Of a stretch of 64,000 nt of DNA, positions 55,353 to 62,533 are shown piece after piece. This DNA is from Micromonospora coerulea (GTDB lineage Bacteria; Actinomycetota; Actinomycetes; Mycobacteriales; Micromonosporaceae), in the NCBI RefSeq assembly GCF_016598485.1, contig NZ_JAEMUW010000001.1, positions 248,001-312,000 on the forward strand, given 5' to 3'. Every line of letters begins with the position of its first letter. Within the stretch, counting starts at the first letter, position 1. The notes under the pieces were generated by a model. The model was not told the DNA's origin. It did not search any database and saw only the letters and a program-made list of their open reading frames with translations. Position numbers and translations under genes: made by a program.

Positions 55353-56390
55353 ATGACCGACGGGGTGACCGACGGCCGCCCGGTCGTCGCCGAGCGGACC
55401 GCGGCGGTGGTCGGCACGGGGCTGATCGGCGGGTCGGTGCTGCTGCGGCTGCGTGCCGCCGGGCTCGACGTCACCGGCTGGGACCCGGACCCGGCCACCC
55501 GCGACTACGCCCACGAGCAGGGCGTCGCCGCTCCGGACACCCTGGAGGAGGCGGTCGCCGGCCGGGACGTGGTGTTCCTCTGCGGTCCGCTGCCCAGCCT
55601 GCCGGAGACGCTGGCCCGGGTGGCCGGCGCCACCGACGAGCACTGCGTCCTCACCGACGTGGGCAGCACCAAGGCGGCGGTGGCCGCCGCCGCGACCGCG
55701 CAGGGGCTGGGGCACCGGTTCGTCCCCGGTCATCCGATGGCCGGCGCCGACCGGGCCGGTCTCACCGCCGCCACCCCGGTGCTGCTGGACGGCGCGGCCT
55801 GGGTGCTCTGCCCGACCGGGTCGGGAATGGCCGCGTTCCGGCGGCTCGCCGCGCTGGTCATCGACGTCTTCGGGGCCCGCGTGGTGCCCCTGTCCGCGCC
55901 GGAGCACGACGTGGTCGCGGCCCTCTCCTCGCACGTGCCGCACCTGCTGGCCGGGGCGCTGGCCGGGGCGGTGCAGCGGTCCGCGCTGCGCGAGGCGGTG
56001 CTCGCCCTCGCCGCCGGCAGCTTCACCGACGGCACCCGGGTGGCCGGCGGCCCGGCCGAGCGGACCGCGAACATGCTGCTGGCCAACCGCGGGCCGGCGC
56101 TGGCCGGGCTGGAGGCGGTCCGCGCCGTCCTCGACGAACTGGCCGACGCGGTGCGGGCCGGTGACCGGGCGGCCCTGACCGCCCTGCTCGACGAGGGTCG
56201 GACGGCCCGCGCCGCGGTGCGGGGTCGTACCTTCGCCGCCCACCGGCGGGAGTTCCCGGCCGTCGTCGACCACGCCGGGGAACTGGCGTACCTGCGGGAG
56301 CTGGGCGCGGCCGGGGGGCACCTGACGCAGTGCCGGGTCGAGGCCGGCGCTGTCGTCTACACCGGCCACCTGCCGGCGTCGCCCGGCTGA
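55353..56390 (+). CDS. tyrA: Prephenate dehydrogenase
   Basis: NAD-dependent enzyme of tyrosine synthesis (prephenate to 4-hydroxyphenylpyruvate), 345 residues. The Rossmann motif AAVVGTGLIGGSVLLRL lies near residue 17, FVPGHPMAGADRAG carries the conserved catalytic-site His, and LSSHVPHLLAGAL is the dimerisation helix. It lies 15 bp after dapC and is probably co-transcribed, linking two amino-acid pathways. No ACT domain is present, so feedback control is not evident. Confidence 0.92.
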   Translation: MTDGVTDGRPVVAERTAAVVGTGLIGGSVLLRLRAAGLDVTGWDPDPATRDYAHEQGVAAPDTLEEAVAGRDVVFLCGPLPSLPETLARVAGATDEHCVLTDVGSTKAAVAAAATAQGLGHRFVPGHPMAGADRAGLTAATPVLLDGAAWVLCPTGSGMAAFRRLAALVIDVFGARVVPLSAPEHDVVAALSSHVPHLLAGALAGAVQRSALREAVLALAAGSFTDGTRVAGGPAERTANMLLANRGPALAGLEAVRAVLDELADAVRAGDRAALTALLDEGRTARAAVRGRTFAAHRREFPAVVDHAGELAYLRELGAAGGHLTQCRVEAGAVVYTGHLPASPG

Positions 56391-56429
56391 ACCGCGACCC
56401 GCACCCCCGCACGCGGGTGGGCGCGCGGT

Positions 56430-56435
56430 TAGGGT
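56430..56435 (+). promoter_or_regulatory. -10 element, leaderless SIMPL gene
   Basis: TAGGGT, 6 nt before the ATG at 56442. Confidence 0.55.
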
Positions 56436-56441
56436 GAGGGC

Positions 56442-57095
56442 ATGGCGGACGCACCGGTCGTGGCGGTACGCGGCGAGGCGTACCGGGAGGTCGCCCCCGA
56501 GCTGGCCGAGTTCACGGTGACCGCGACCGCCCGGGACCGGGACCGGGAGACGACGCTGACCCGGCTGGCCGAGCGGGCCGCCGCGGTGCGGGTGCTGCTC
56601 GACTCGGCCGGCCCGGCGATCGCGCACCGGGAGACCGGTCAGCTGCGGGTCTGGCCCGAGACGAAGCGGTCCGGCGAGCGGGTGGTGGCGTACCACGGCA
56701 GCGTCGGCACCACCGTCACCGTCACCGACTTCACCGCACTCGGCGAGCTGATGCTGCGCCTGGCCGACCAGGACCAGGTCGAGGTGGCCGGCCCGTGGTG
56801 GTCGCTGCGGCCGGACAGCCCCGCGTACCGGGAGGCCCGGCACGCCGCGATCGCCGACGCGCTGGCCCGCGCCGGGGAGTACGCGGAGGCGCTCGGCGCC
56901 CGGGTGACCGCGCTGCTGGAGCTGGCCGACACCGGGACGGGTGGGCAGCCGAAGATGGCCCGCCGCGCCGCGTTCGGCAAGGGCGCCGGCGGGCCGGCGG
57001 GTGCCGCGCCGGAGCTGGAGCTCGATCCGCGTCCGCAGACCGTGCAGGCCGCGGTCGAGGCGCGGTTCACCATCAGCGAGCCGGTGCTCGGCTGA
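56442..57095 (+). CDS. SIMPL (DUF541) domain protein
   Basis: A 217-residue protein with a SIMPL domain: VAVRGEAYREVAPELAEFTV at the start, AYHGSVGTTVTVTDFTALGE and AYREARHAAIADALARAGEY. Most SIMPL proteins are exported, but no signal peptide is seen here, so it is probably cytoplasmic. Role unknown. The ATG sits 6 nt after TAGGGT. It is coupled to the kinase gene by a TGATG overlap. Confidence 0.88.
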   Translation: MADAPVVAVRGEAYREVAPELAEFTVTATARDRDRETTLTRLAERAAAVRVLLDSAGPAIAHRETGQLRVWPETKRSGERVVAYHGSVGTTVTVTDFTALGELMLRLADQDQVEVAGPWWSLRPDSPAYREARHAAIADALARAGEYAEALGARVTALLELADTGTGGQPKMARRAAFGKGAGGPAGAAPELELDPRPQTVQAAVEARFTISEPVLG

Positions 57096-57742
57096 TGCCC
57101 GTGGCGCGGGTGCTGTCCTTCGACGAGCTGGCGACCCGAGCGCGCGCCCTGGCCGGCGCCGGCCCGCGGCAGTTGCTGGGCATCGCCGGCGCGCCCGGGG
57201 CGGGGAAGTCGACCCTGGCCGAGCGGATCGTCGCGGCGGTCGGCCCGGCCGCCCGGCTGGTGCCGATGGACGGTTTCCACCTCGCCCAGTCGGAGCTGGT
57301 CCGGCTCGGTCGGGCGGACCGCAAGGGCGCACCGGACACCTTCGATGCCAACGGGTTCGTCTCGGTGCTGCGCCGGCTGCGGCGGCTGGAGCCGACGTCG
57401 GTCTGGGCGCCCGCGTTCCGGCGGGACCTGGAGGAGCCGGTCGCCGGGGCGATCGAGGTGCCGCCCGAGGTCCGGCTCGTGGTGACCGAGGGCAACTATC
57501 TCCTGGTGCGGGACGAGCCGTGGGAGGAGGTGCGGACGCTGCTGCACGAGATCTGGTTCCTCGACCTGGACGCGGAGCTGCGGCTGCGCCGGCTGACCGC
57601 CCGGCACGAGGCGTACGGCAAGTCGCCGGAGCAGGCGCGGGACTGGGCGCAGGGCAGCGACGAGGCCAACGCCGCCCTGGTCTGTCCGACCGCCGACCAC
57701 GCCGACCTGGTGGTACGCCTAGCCGAGCCCCCGCCGGCGTGA
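57095..57742 (+). CDS. Nucleoside/nucleotide kinase family protein (uridine kinase/PanK-like)
   Basis: A 215-residue P-loop kinase: Walker A GAPGAGKST at 32-40, VPMDGFHLAQSEL as substrate region, KGAPDTFDANGFVSVLRRLR, and VVTEGNYLLV followed by ARHEAYGKSPEQARDWA as lid. This pattern is shared with fructose/nucleoside kinase-like (YfdG-type) relatives; the real substrate is not known. ATG 57095 shares a base with the SIMPL stop. Confidence 0.88.
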   Translation: MPVARVLSFDELATRARALAGAGPRQLLGIAGAPGAGKSTLAERIVAAVGPAARLVPMDGFHLAQSELVRLGRADRKGAPDTFDANGFVSVLRRLRRLEPTSVWAPAFRRDLEEPVAGAIEVPPEVRLVVTEGNYLLVRDEPWEEVRTLLHEIWFLDLDAELRLRRLTARHEAYGKSPEQARDWAQGSDEANAALVCPTADHADLVVRLAEPPPA

Positions 57743-57889
57743 CGGCACCGTCCGGCGGAGCAGCCAGGCGACCCGGGTCCGCTCCCGGTCGAACTCCGAC
57801 GCCCCCGGGTAGCCGCTGTGATTGCGGATCGGCGGGTCGGCGACCTCGCCGGCGCTGGGGTGCAGCGCCTCGGGGTCGCGGACGGGCAC
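57719..57889 (-). CDS. Small protein candidate (56 aa)
   Basis: The minus frame GTG 57889 to TAG 57719 encodes 56 residues starting VPVRDPEALHPSAGEVADPP and containing ASEFDRERTRVAWLLRRTVP. Nearly every codon ends in G or C, a strong coding signal over 171 bp. It lies 22 bp after the acetyltransferase gene on the same strand and its end overlaps the convergent kinase gene by 24 bp. No ribosome-binding site is obvious; function is unknown. Confidence 0.5.
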   Translation of the reverse strand: MPVRDPEALHPSAGEVADPPIRNHSGYPGASEFDRERTRVAWLLRRTVPSRRRGLG

Positions 57890-57911
57890 ATTGTTTCGGC
57901 AGCTCAGGCGG

Positions 57912-58460
57912 CTATTCGAGGGTGCGTACCACCCGGGCGGGGTTACCGAGGGCGACCGCGTTGGCCGGCAGGTCCCTCGTCACGACGGCACCCGCGCCGA
58001 CCACCGTGTTCGCGCCGATGGTGACGCCGGCGAGCACGATGACGCCGCCGCCGAGCCAGACGTTGTCCCCGATGGTGATCGGCTCGGCCGCCTCCCACCT
58101 GGCCCGGCGCGGCTCCGCCTCGACGGGGTGGGTGGCAGTGAGGAGTTGGACGTTCGGCCCGATCTGGACGTCGGCGCCGATGGTGATCCGGGCGACGTCG
58201 AGGAAGACCGCGTTGAAGTTGACGAAGCTGCGCGGGCCGATGTGCGTCTGCCAGCCGTAGTCGCAGTGGAGGGGCGGCCGGACCCAGACACCCTCGCCGA
58301 GCGAGCCGAGCAGCTCCCGCAGCGCCGCGAGGCGGCCGTCGGGGTCGTCGGCGGTGGTGGCGTTGAAGCGTTCGGTCCGCCGGGCGGCGCGGTCCAGGTC
58401 GGCGGTGATCTCGGGGTCGTCGGCAAGGTACGCCTCGCCGGCGAGCATGCGTTCCCTCAT
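57912..58460 (-). CDS. Sugar O-acetyltransferase (maltose/galactoside acetyltransferase type)
   Basis: A 182-residue left-handed beta-helix acetyltransferase: N-terminal MRERMLAGEAYLADDPE (Mac domain), then hexapeptide repeats HIGPRSFVNFNAVFLDVARI, GADVQIGPNVQLLTATHPV, and the catalytic-loop His in ATHPVEAEPRR. It uses acetyl-CoA; the in vivo sugar is unknown. ATG 58460 is preferred over GTG 58469 because relatives start MRE-x-MLAGE and GGTGAG precedes it. Confidence 0.88.
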   Translation of the reverse strand: MRERMLAGEAYLADDPEITADLDRAARRTERFNATTADDPDGRLAALRELLGSLGEGVWVRPPLHCDYGWQTHIGPRSFVNFNAVFLDVARITIGADVQIGPNVQLLTATHPVEAEPRRARWEAAEPITIGDNVWLGGGVIVLAGVTIGANTVVGAGAVVTRDLPANAVALGNPARVVRTLE

Positions 58461-58514
58461 GGAGCTCACCGGACGATCATGCCCGGTCGATCCGCGATTT
58501 CCCCCCGGCCCCGG

Positions 58515-59474
58515 TCAGTCGTTGGCGTGCAGGGCGGCGTTCAGCTCGATGCCCCGGCCGCTGCGCTGCTTCGCCTCCAGCGCGCCGGTCACCGAGTTGC
58601 GCCAGAAGAGCAGCCCGCCGACGCCGGACAGCTCGCGGGCCTTGACCACCCGGCCGTCCCGCAGCGTGATCTTCGAGGCGGCGGTGATGTAGCAGCCGGC
58701 CTCGACCACGCAGTCGTCGCCGAGCGAGATGCCGACGCCGGCGTTCGCCCCGATCAGGCTCCGCTCGCCGATGCGCACCTTCTCCGTGCCGCCACCGGAC
58801 AGGGTGCCCATGATGGACGCCCCGCCGCCGATGTCGGAGCCGTCGCCGACCAGCACGCCCTGCACGATCCGCCCCTCGACCATCGAGGTGCCCAGGGTGC
58901 CGGCGTTGAAGTTGACGAAGCCCTCGTGCATCACGGTGGTGCCGGCGGCCAGGTGCGCGCCGAGCCGGACCCGGTCCGCGTCGGCGATCCGCACCCCGGC
59001 GGGGACCACGTAGTCGGTCATCCGGGGGAACTTGTCCACCCCGTACACGGCCAGGTGGCGGCCGGCGGCCCGCTCGATCACCCGCAGCTCGTCCACCCGC
59101 TCCGGCGGGCACGGTCCGGCCGAGGTCCAGGCCACGTTGGCCAGCTTGCCGAAGATGCCGTCCAGGTTGAGCTCGTTGGGCCGCACCAGGCGGTGGGAGA
59201 GCAGGTGCAACCGGAGGTACGCGTCGGCGGCGTCCTTGATCGGGTCGTCGAGCGAGCCGATCACGGTGACCACCTGGACCGTACGCAGACCGGGCAGCGC
59301 CCGCTCGCCGACCGCCCCCGGCGGCAGGTCGAGCACGTCGGCCTGATCCTCCCCGGGGACCAGCGGCAGCTCGCCGAGGCCCAGCTTGCCGGTCGGGTAC
59401 CAGGTGTCCAGCACCTGGTCGTCAGCGGTGATCGTGGCGAGGCCGATGCCCCAGGCAGACTGTGCGTTGGTCAC
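58515..59474 (-). CDS. dapD: Tetrahydrodipicolinate N-succinyltransferase
   Basis: Lysine/DAP pathway enzyme that succinylates tetrahydrodipicolinate, 319 residues, actinobacterial type. An N-terminal mixed domain ([20 protein letters not shown]) is followed by a left-handed beta-helix ([37 protein letters not shown]) and a C-terminal [16 protein letters not shown] region. The GTG 59474 lies 7 nt after TACCGT. It is divergent from dapE with only 24 bp between the start codons. Confidence 0.95.
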   Translation of the reverse strand: MTNAQSAWGIGLATITADDQVLDTWYPTGKLGLGELPLVPGEDQADVLDLPPGAVGERALPGLRTVQVVTVIGSLDDPIKDAADAYLRLHLLSHRLVRPNELNLDGIFGKLANVAWTSAGPCPPERVDELRVIERAAGRHLAVYGVDKFPRMTDYVVPAGVRIADADRVRLGAHLAAGTTVMHEGFVNFNAGTLGTSMVEGRIVQGVLVGDGSDIGGGASIMGTLSGGGTEKVRIGERSLIGANAGVGISLGDDCVVEAGCYITAASKITLRDGRVVKARELSGVGGLLFWRNSVTGALEAKQRSGRGIELNAALHAND

Positions 59475-59481
59475 GATTTTG

Positions 59482-59491
59482 ACGGTACCGT
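59482..59491. promoter_or_regulatory. Shared palindromic -10 of divergent dapD and dapE
   Basis: ACGGTACCGT is its own reverse complement. Read on plus, TACCGT (59486-59491) ends 7 nt before the dapE ATG; read on minus, TACCGT (59487-59482) ends 7 nt before the dapD GTG. The two -10 hexamers share the central TA, so RNA polymerase can open only one promoter at a time. No good -35 is visible on either side. Confidence 0.7.
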
Positions 59492-59498
59492 GCCCAGC

Positions 59499-60572
59499 AT
59501 GGAGAACCCGTTGACCCCCGAGGTCTTGGCTGATCCGGTGGCGCTCACCCGTGCCCTGGTCGACATAGAGTCCGTCTCCCTCAACGAGAAGGCCATCGCC
59601 GACTGCGTCGAGGAGGTGCTGCGGGGCGTGCCGCACCTGACCACCTTCCGGCACGGCAACACGGTGATGGCGCGTACCGACCTGGGCCGGGCTACGCGGG
59701 TGGTGCTCGCCGGCCACCTGGACACCGTCCCGCTGAACGACAACTTCCCCTCCACCATGCGCGGCGACCTGATGTACGGCTGCGGCACCTCGGACATGAA
59801 GTCCGGGGTCGCGTTCGCGCTGCACCTCGCGGTGACCCTGCCGGACCCGCGCTACGACGTGACGTACTTCTTCTACGAGGCCGAGGAGATCGAGTCGAAG
59901 TACAACGGCCTCACCCTCGTCGGCCAGGCGCACCCGGAGTGGCTGCAGGCCGACTTCGCGGTGCTGCTCGAGCCGACGTACGGCATCGTGGAGGCCGGTT
60001 GCCAGGGCACCATGCGGGCGATCGTCACCACCCACGGCGAGCGGGCGCACGCGGCGCGCTCCTGGCACGGGGTGAACGCCATCCACGGCGCGGGCGGGGT
60101 GCTGGACCGGCTGCGGTCGTACGAGGCGCGGCGGGTCACCATCGACGGCTGCGACTACCGGGAGGGCCTGAACGCGGTCCGGATCACCGGCGGCGTGGCC
60201 GGCAACGTGATCCCGGACCGGTGCGAGATCGAGATCAACTACCGGTACGCCCCGGACCGCGACCCGGCGGCCGCCGAGGCGCACCTGCGGGAGGTCTTCG
60301 CCGGCTTCGACCTCGAGGTGACCGACGCGGCGGCGGGGGCGGCCCCCGGCCTGGACGCACCGCCGGCGCAGGAGTTCCTGGCCGCGGTGGGTGCGGCCCC
60401 GATCGGCAAACTGGGCTGGACGGACGTGGCCCGGTTCGCGGCGATGGGCATCCCGGCGCTGAACTTCGGCCCCGGCGACCCCAACCTGGCCCACCACAAG
60501 GACGAGCACGTCGAGCTCACCAAGATCCGCGACGGCGCCGCCACCCTGCACCGCTGGCTGGCTTCGGCCTGA
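59499..60572 (+). CDS. dapE: Succinyl-diaminopimelate desuccinylase
   Basis: Dinuclear zinc amidohydrolase releasing LL-DAP from its succinylated form, 357 residues, M20 family. Metal and catalytic motifs are [46 protein letters not shown], and the final [11 protein letters not shown]. The frame is open far upstream, but ATG 59499 starts homology and lies 7 nt after TACCGT. It acts next after DapC in the pathway. Confidence 0.96.
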   Translation: MENPLTPEVLADPVALTRALVDIESVSLNEKAIADCVEEVLRGVPHLTTFRHGNTVMARTDLGRATRVVLAGHLDTVPLNDNFPSTMRGDLMYGCGTSDMKSGVAFALHLAVTLPDPRYDVTYFFYEAEEIESKYNGLTLVGQAHPEWLQADFAVLLEPTYGIVEAGCQGTMRAIVTTHGERAHAARSWHGVNAIHGAGGVLDRLRSYEARRVTIDGCDYREGLNAVRITGGVAGNVIPDRCEIEINYRYAPDRDPAAAEAHLREVFAGFDLEVTDAAAGAAPGLDAPPAQEFLAAVGAAPIGKLGWTDVARFAAMGIPALNFGPGDPNLAHHKDEHVELTKIRDGAATLHRWLASA

Positions 60573-60586
60573 CCGCCGTTGAAAAC

Positions 60587-60641
60587 GATCAAGAGGTTTG
60601 CGTCACCGGATCCCGGTCCGGGTGACGCAAACCTCTTGATC
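60587..60641. repeat. 21-bp perfect inverted repeat (GATCAACGTG-type element)
   Basis: Arms 60587-60607 and 60621-60641 are perfect complements around a 13-nt centre. It starts GATCAAGAGG and the right arm is followed by AACGTG. It lies after dapE and before a convergent small gene, so it probably ends both transcripts. It shares GATCAACGTG with the element at 62409. Confidence 0.7.
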
Positions 60642-60657
60642 AACGTGTGTCGACCGG

Positions 60658-60825
60658 TCAGCCGGCCGGGGTGAGGGACTGGTCCGGCGCGGGGCGGGAC
60701 TCGGCCGGCTCACCGGTGAGGTCGTGGGCTTCCAACTGGCGGGTGCGGCGACGCTCGGCCACCACGTCCCGGATCCGCCGCTGCATCTGACGGCGGATCC
60801 GAATCATCTCGCTGTTGCTGATCAC
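60658..60825 (-). CDS. Small basic protein (55 aa)
   Basis: GTG 60825 with GGGGGAGGAG 5 nt upstream opens a 55-codon frame, VISNSEMIRIRRQMQRRIRD, then VVAERRRTRQLEAHDL and an acidic Pro-rich end (GEPAESRPAPDQSLTPAG). The first 40 residues should form a basic helix. The frame is open further up, but this ribosome-binding site is the best in the area. Function is unknown. Confidence 0.65.
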   Translation of the reverse strand: MISNSEMIRIRRQMQRRIRDVVAERRRTRQLEAHDLTGEPAESRPAPDQSLTPAG

Positions 60826-60967
60826 GCTTGCTCCTCCCCCGAAGGCGCGCGCCGGGGCATACCCGGTATGTGAATAGTAAGACGTACGAGCGACAGAATT
60901 AGTTGCCCAAGATCGCGAACTATTTCCCCGGCTCGCCGGCCCGCACACCCAGCGGCCCACGCTCCAC

Positions 60968-60973
60968 TACGGT
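60968..60973 (+). promoter_or_regulatory. -10 element, leaderless LOG gene
   Basis: TACGGT, 7 nt before the ATG at 60981. Confidence 0.55.
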
Positions 60974-60980
60974 GGCTCCC

Positions 60981-61835
60981 ATGAGCCAGAGCAACGGGCG
61001 GCAGCAGCCCGCCCCGGACCGGGGGCGCGAGCGGCACCGGGGCGCCGTCACCCTGCGCCGCGGCGCCATCCCCACCAGCACCGCCGACCAGCGGCTGCTG
61101 GACTCGCGCGGGCGCGGCGACTGGAAGACCAAGGACGCCTGGCGGGCGCTGCGCATCCTGTCGGAGTTCGTCGAGGGCTTCGACACGCTGGCCGACCTGC
61201 CGCCCGCGGTGAGCGTCTTCGGCTCGGCCCGGAGCATGCCGGAGAGCCCGGAGTGCCGGCTGGCTGAGGAACTGGGCGCCGCCCTGGCCCGCGCCGGGTA
61301 CGCGGTGATCACCGGCGGCGGCCCAGGCGTGATGGAGGCGGCCAACCGGGGCGCGAGCGAGGCCGGCGGGCTCTCCGTCGGGCTCGGCATCGAGCTCCCG
61401 TTCGAGCAGGGGATCAACGAGTGGGTCGACCTCGCCATCGACTTCCGTTACTTCTTCGCCCGCAAGACCATGTTCGTCAAGTACGCGCAGGCGTTCGTCG
61501 TGCTCCCCGGGGGCTTCGGCACCATGGACGAGCTGTTCGAGGCGCTCACCCTGGTGCAGACCGGCAAGGTCACCCGCTTCCCGGTGGTGCTGATGGGCGC
61601 GGACTACTGGCGCGGCCTGCTCGACTGGCTGCGCGAAAGCATGGCCGCCGAGGGCAAGATCGGGCCGGCCGACCTGGAGCTGATCTGCTTGACCGACGAC
61701 GTCAACGCGGCGGTCCGGCACATCGTGGAGGCCGAGGCGGTGCTCTCCGCCGAACAGGAGGCGATCCGGGGGGAGTCGGTCGCGCGCACCGAGGCGGATC
61801 AGCGTGCCGCCGCCGACGAGGGCGGGAAGGGCTGA
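60981..61835 (+). CDS. LOG-family protein (TIGR00730)
   Basis: A 284-residue Rossmann-fold protein of the Lonely Guy family (cytokinin riboside 5'-monophosphate phosphoribohydrolase or nucleotide-hydrolase type). The motif LPGGFGTMDELFEAL and the substrate region VITGGGPGVMEAANRGASEA are intact, with FRYFFARKTMFVKYAQA between them. A 65-residue N-terminal extension with HRGAVTLRRGAIPTSTADQR is typical of the actinobacterial dapE neighbour. ATG 60981 lies 7 nt after TACGGT. Confidence 0.92.
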   Translation: MSQSNGRQQPAPDRGRERHRGAVTLRRGAIPTSTADQRLLDSRGRGDWKTKDAWRALRILSEFVEGFDTLADLPPAVSVFGSARSMPESPECRLAEELGAALARAGYAVITGGGPGVMEAANRGASEAGGLSVGLGIELPFEQGINEWVDLAIDFRYFFARKTMFVKYAQAFVVLPGGFGTMDELFEALTLVQTGKVTRFPVVLMGADYWRGLLDWLRESMAAEGKIGPADLELICLTDDVNAAVRHIVEAEAVLSAEQEAIRGESVARTEADQRAAADEGGKG

Positions 61836-61839
61836 GCGG

Positions 61840-62385
61840 ATGGCCGCCATCTGCGTGTTCTGCGCGTCCTCCCGCACCCTCGACCGGCGCTGGCTGGACC
61901 TGGCGGCCGAGACCGGTGCGGAGCTGGCCCGGCGCGGGCACACCGTGGTCAGCGGTGGTGGCTGCGTCGGGATGATGGGCGCGCTGGCGGACGGGGCGCG
62001 GGCCGCCGGGGGGCCGACCCTCGGCGTGATCCCGCAGGCCCTGGTCGACCTGGAGGTCGCCGACCTGGCCTCCGACGAGCTGCTGGTCACCGACGGCATG
62101 GCCAGCCGCAAGACGCTGATGATCGAGAAGTCGGACGCGTTCCTCACCCTGCCGGGCGGCCTCGGCACCCTGGACGAGCTGTTCGAGGTCTGGACCACCG
62201 CCACGCTGGCCATGCACACCAAGCCGATGGTGTTGGTCGACTCCGACGGTTTCTACCGGCCGCTGGTCGACTGGCTGCGCAGCCTGGCCGACCGGAACTT
62301 CCTCAAACCCGCCGGCCTCGACCTGCTCACCGTGGTCGACTCCGTCCCCGCCGCCCTGGACGCCCTCGAATCCCGCCTCACCTGA
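61840..62385 (+). CDS. LOG-family protein (TIGR00730), short form
   Basis: A second, 181-residue LOG protein with LPGGLGTLDELFEVW and VVSGGGCVGMMGALADGA; ASRKTLMIEKSDAF aligns with the first copy. It starts 4 bp after that gene, with GGGAAGG upstream, so both are made from one transcript. The short form resembles characterised LOG phosphoribohydrolases more closely. The reason for two paralogs side by side is unknown. Confidence 0.92.
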   Translation: MAAICVFCASSRTLDRRWLDLAAETGAELARRGHTVVSGGGCVGMMGALADGARAAGGPTLGVIPQALVDLEVADLASDELLVTDGMASRKTLMIEKSDAFLTLPGGLGTLDELFEVWTTATLAMHTKPMVLVDSDGFYRPLVDWLRSLADRNFLKPAGLDLLTVVDSVPAALDALESRLT

Positions 62386-62408
62386 CGCCCACCCCCGCCC
62401 ACCCCGCC

Positions 62409-62463
62409 GATCATGAAGTTGTTGCTGTCGATTTCGGCGTGTCGTGGTGACAACTTCATGATC
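62409..62463. repeat. 14-bp perfect inverted repeat (GATCAACGTG-type element)
   Basis: GATCATGAAGTTGT (62409-62422) and its exact complement (62450-62463) flank a 27-nt centre. The right arm is followed by AACGTG, giving the GATCAACGTG also seen at 60638. It lies between the second LOG gene and adnA. Confidence 0.7.
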
Positions 62464-62533
62464 AACGTGGGCTGGGGCGCGAGGGTGAGGTGGTGGCGCG
62501 GGAGGTGTCGTACGGGCGTGGTGGGATGAGCTG

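Noticed and set aside
54441..57332. 963-codon open frame on the minus strand opposite dapC, tyrA and the SIMPL gene
   Set aside because: It is low-complexity Arg/Gly/Pro/Ala-rich sequence without domains, opposite three well-supported genes; open antisense frames are expected in DNA with GC-ending codons.
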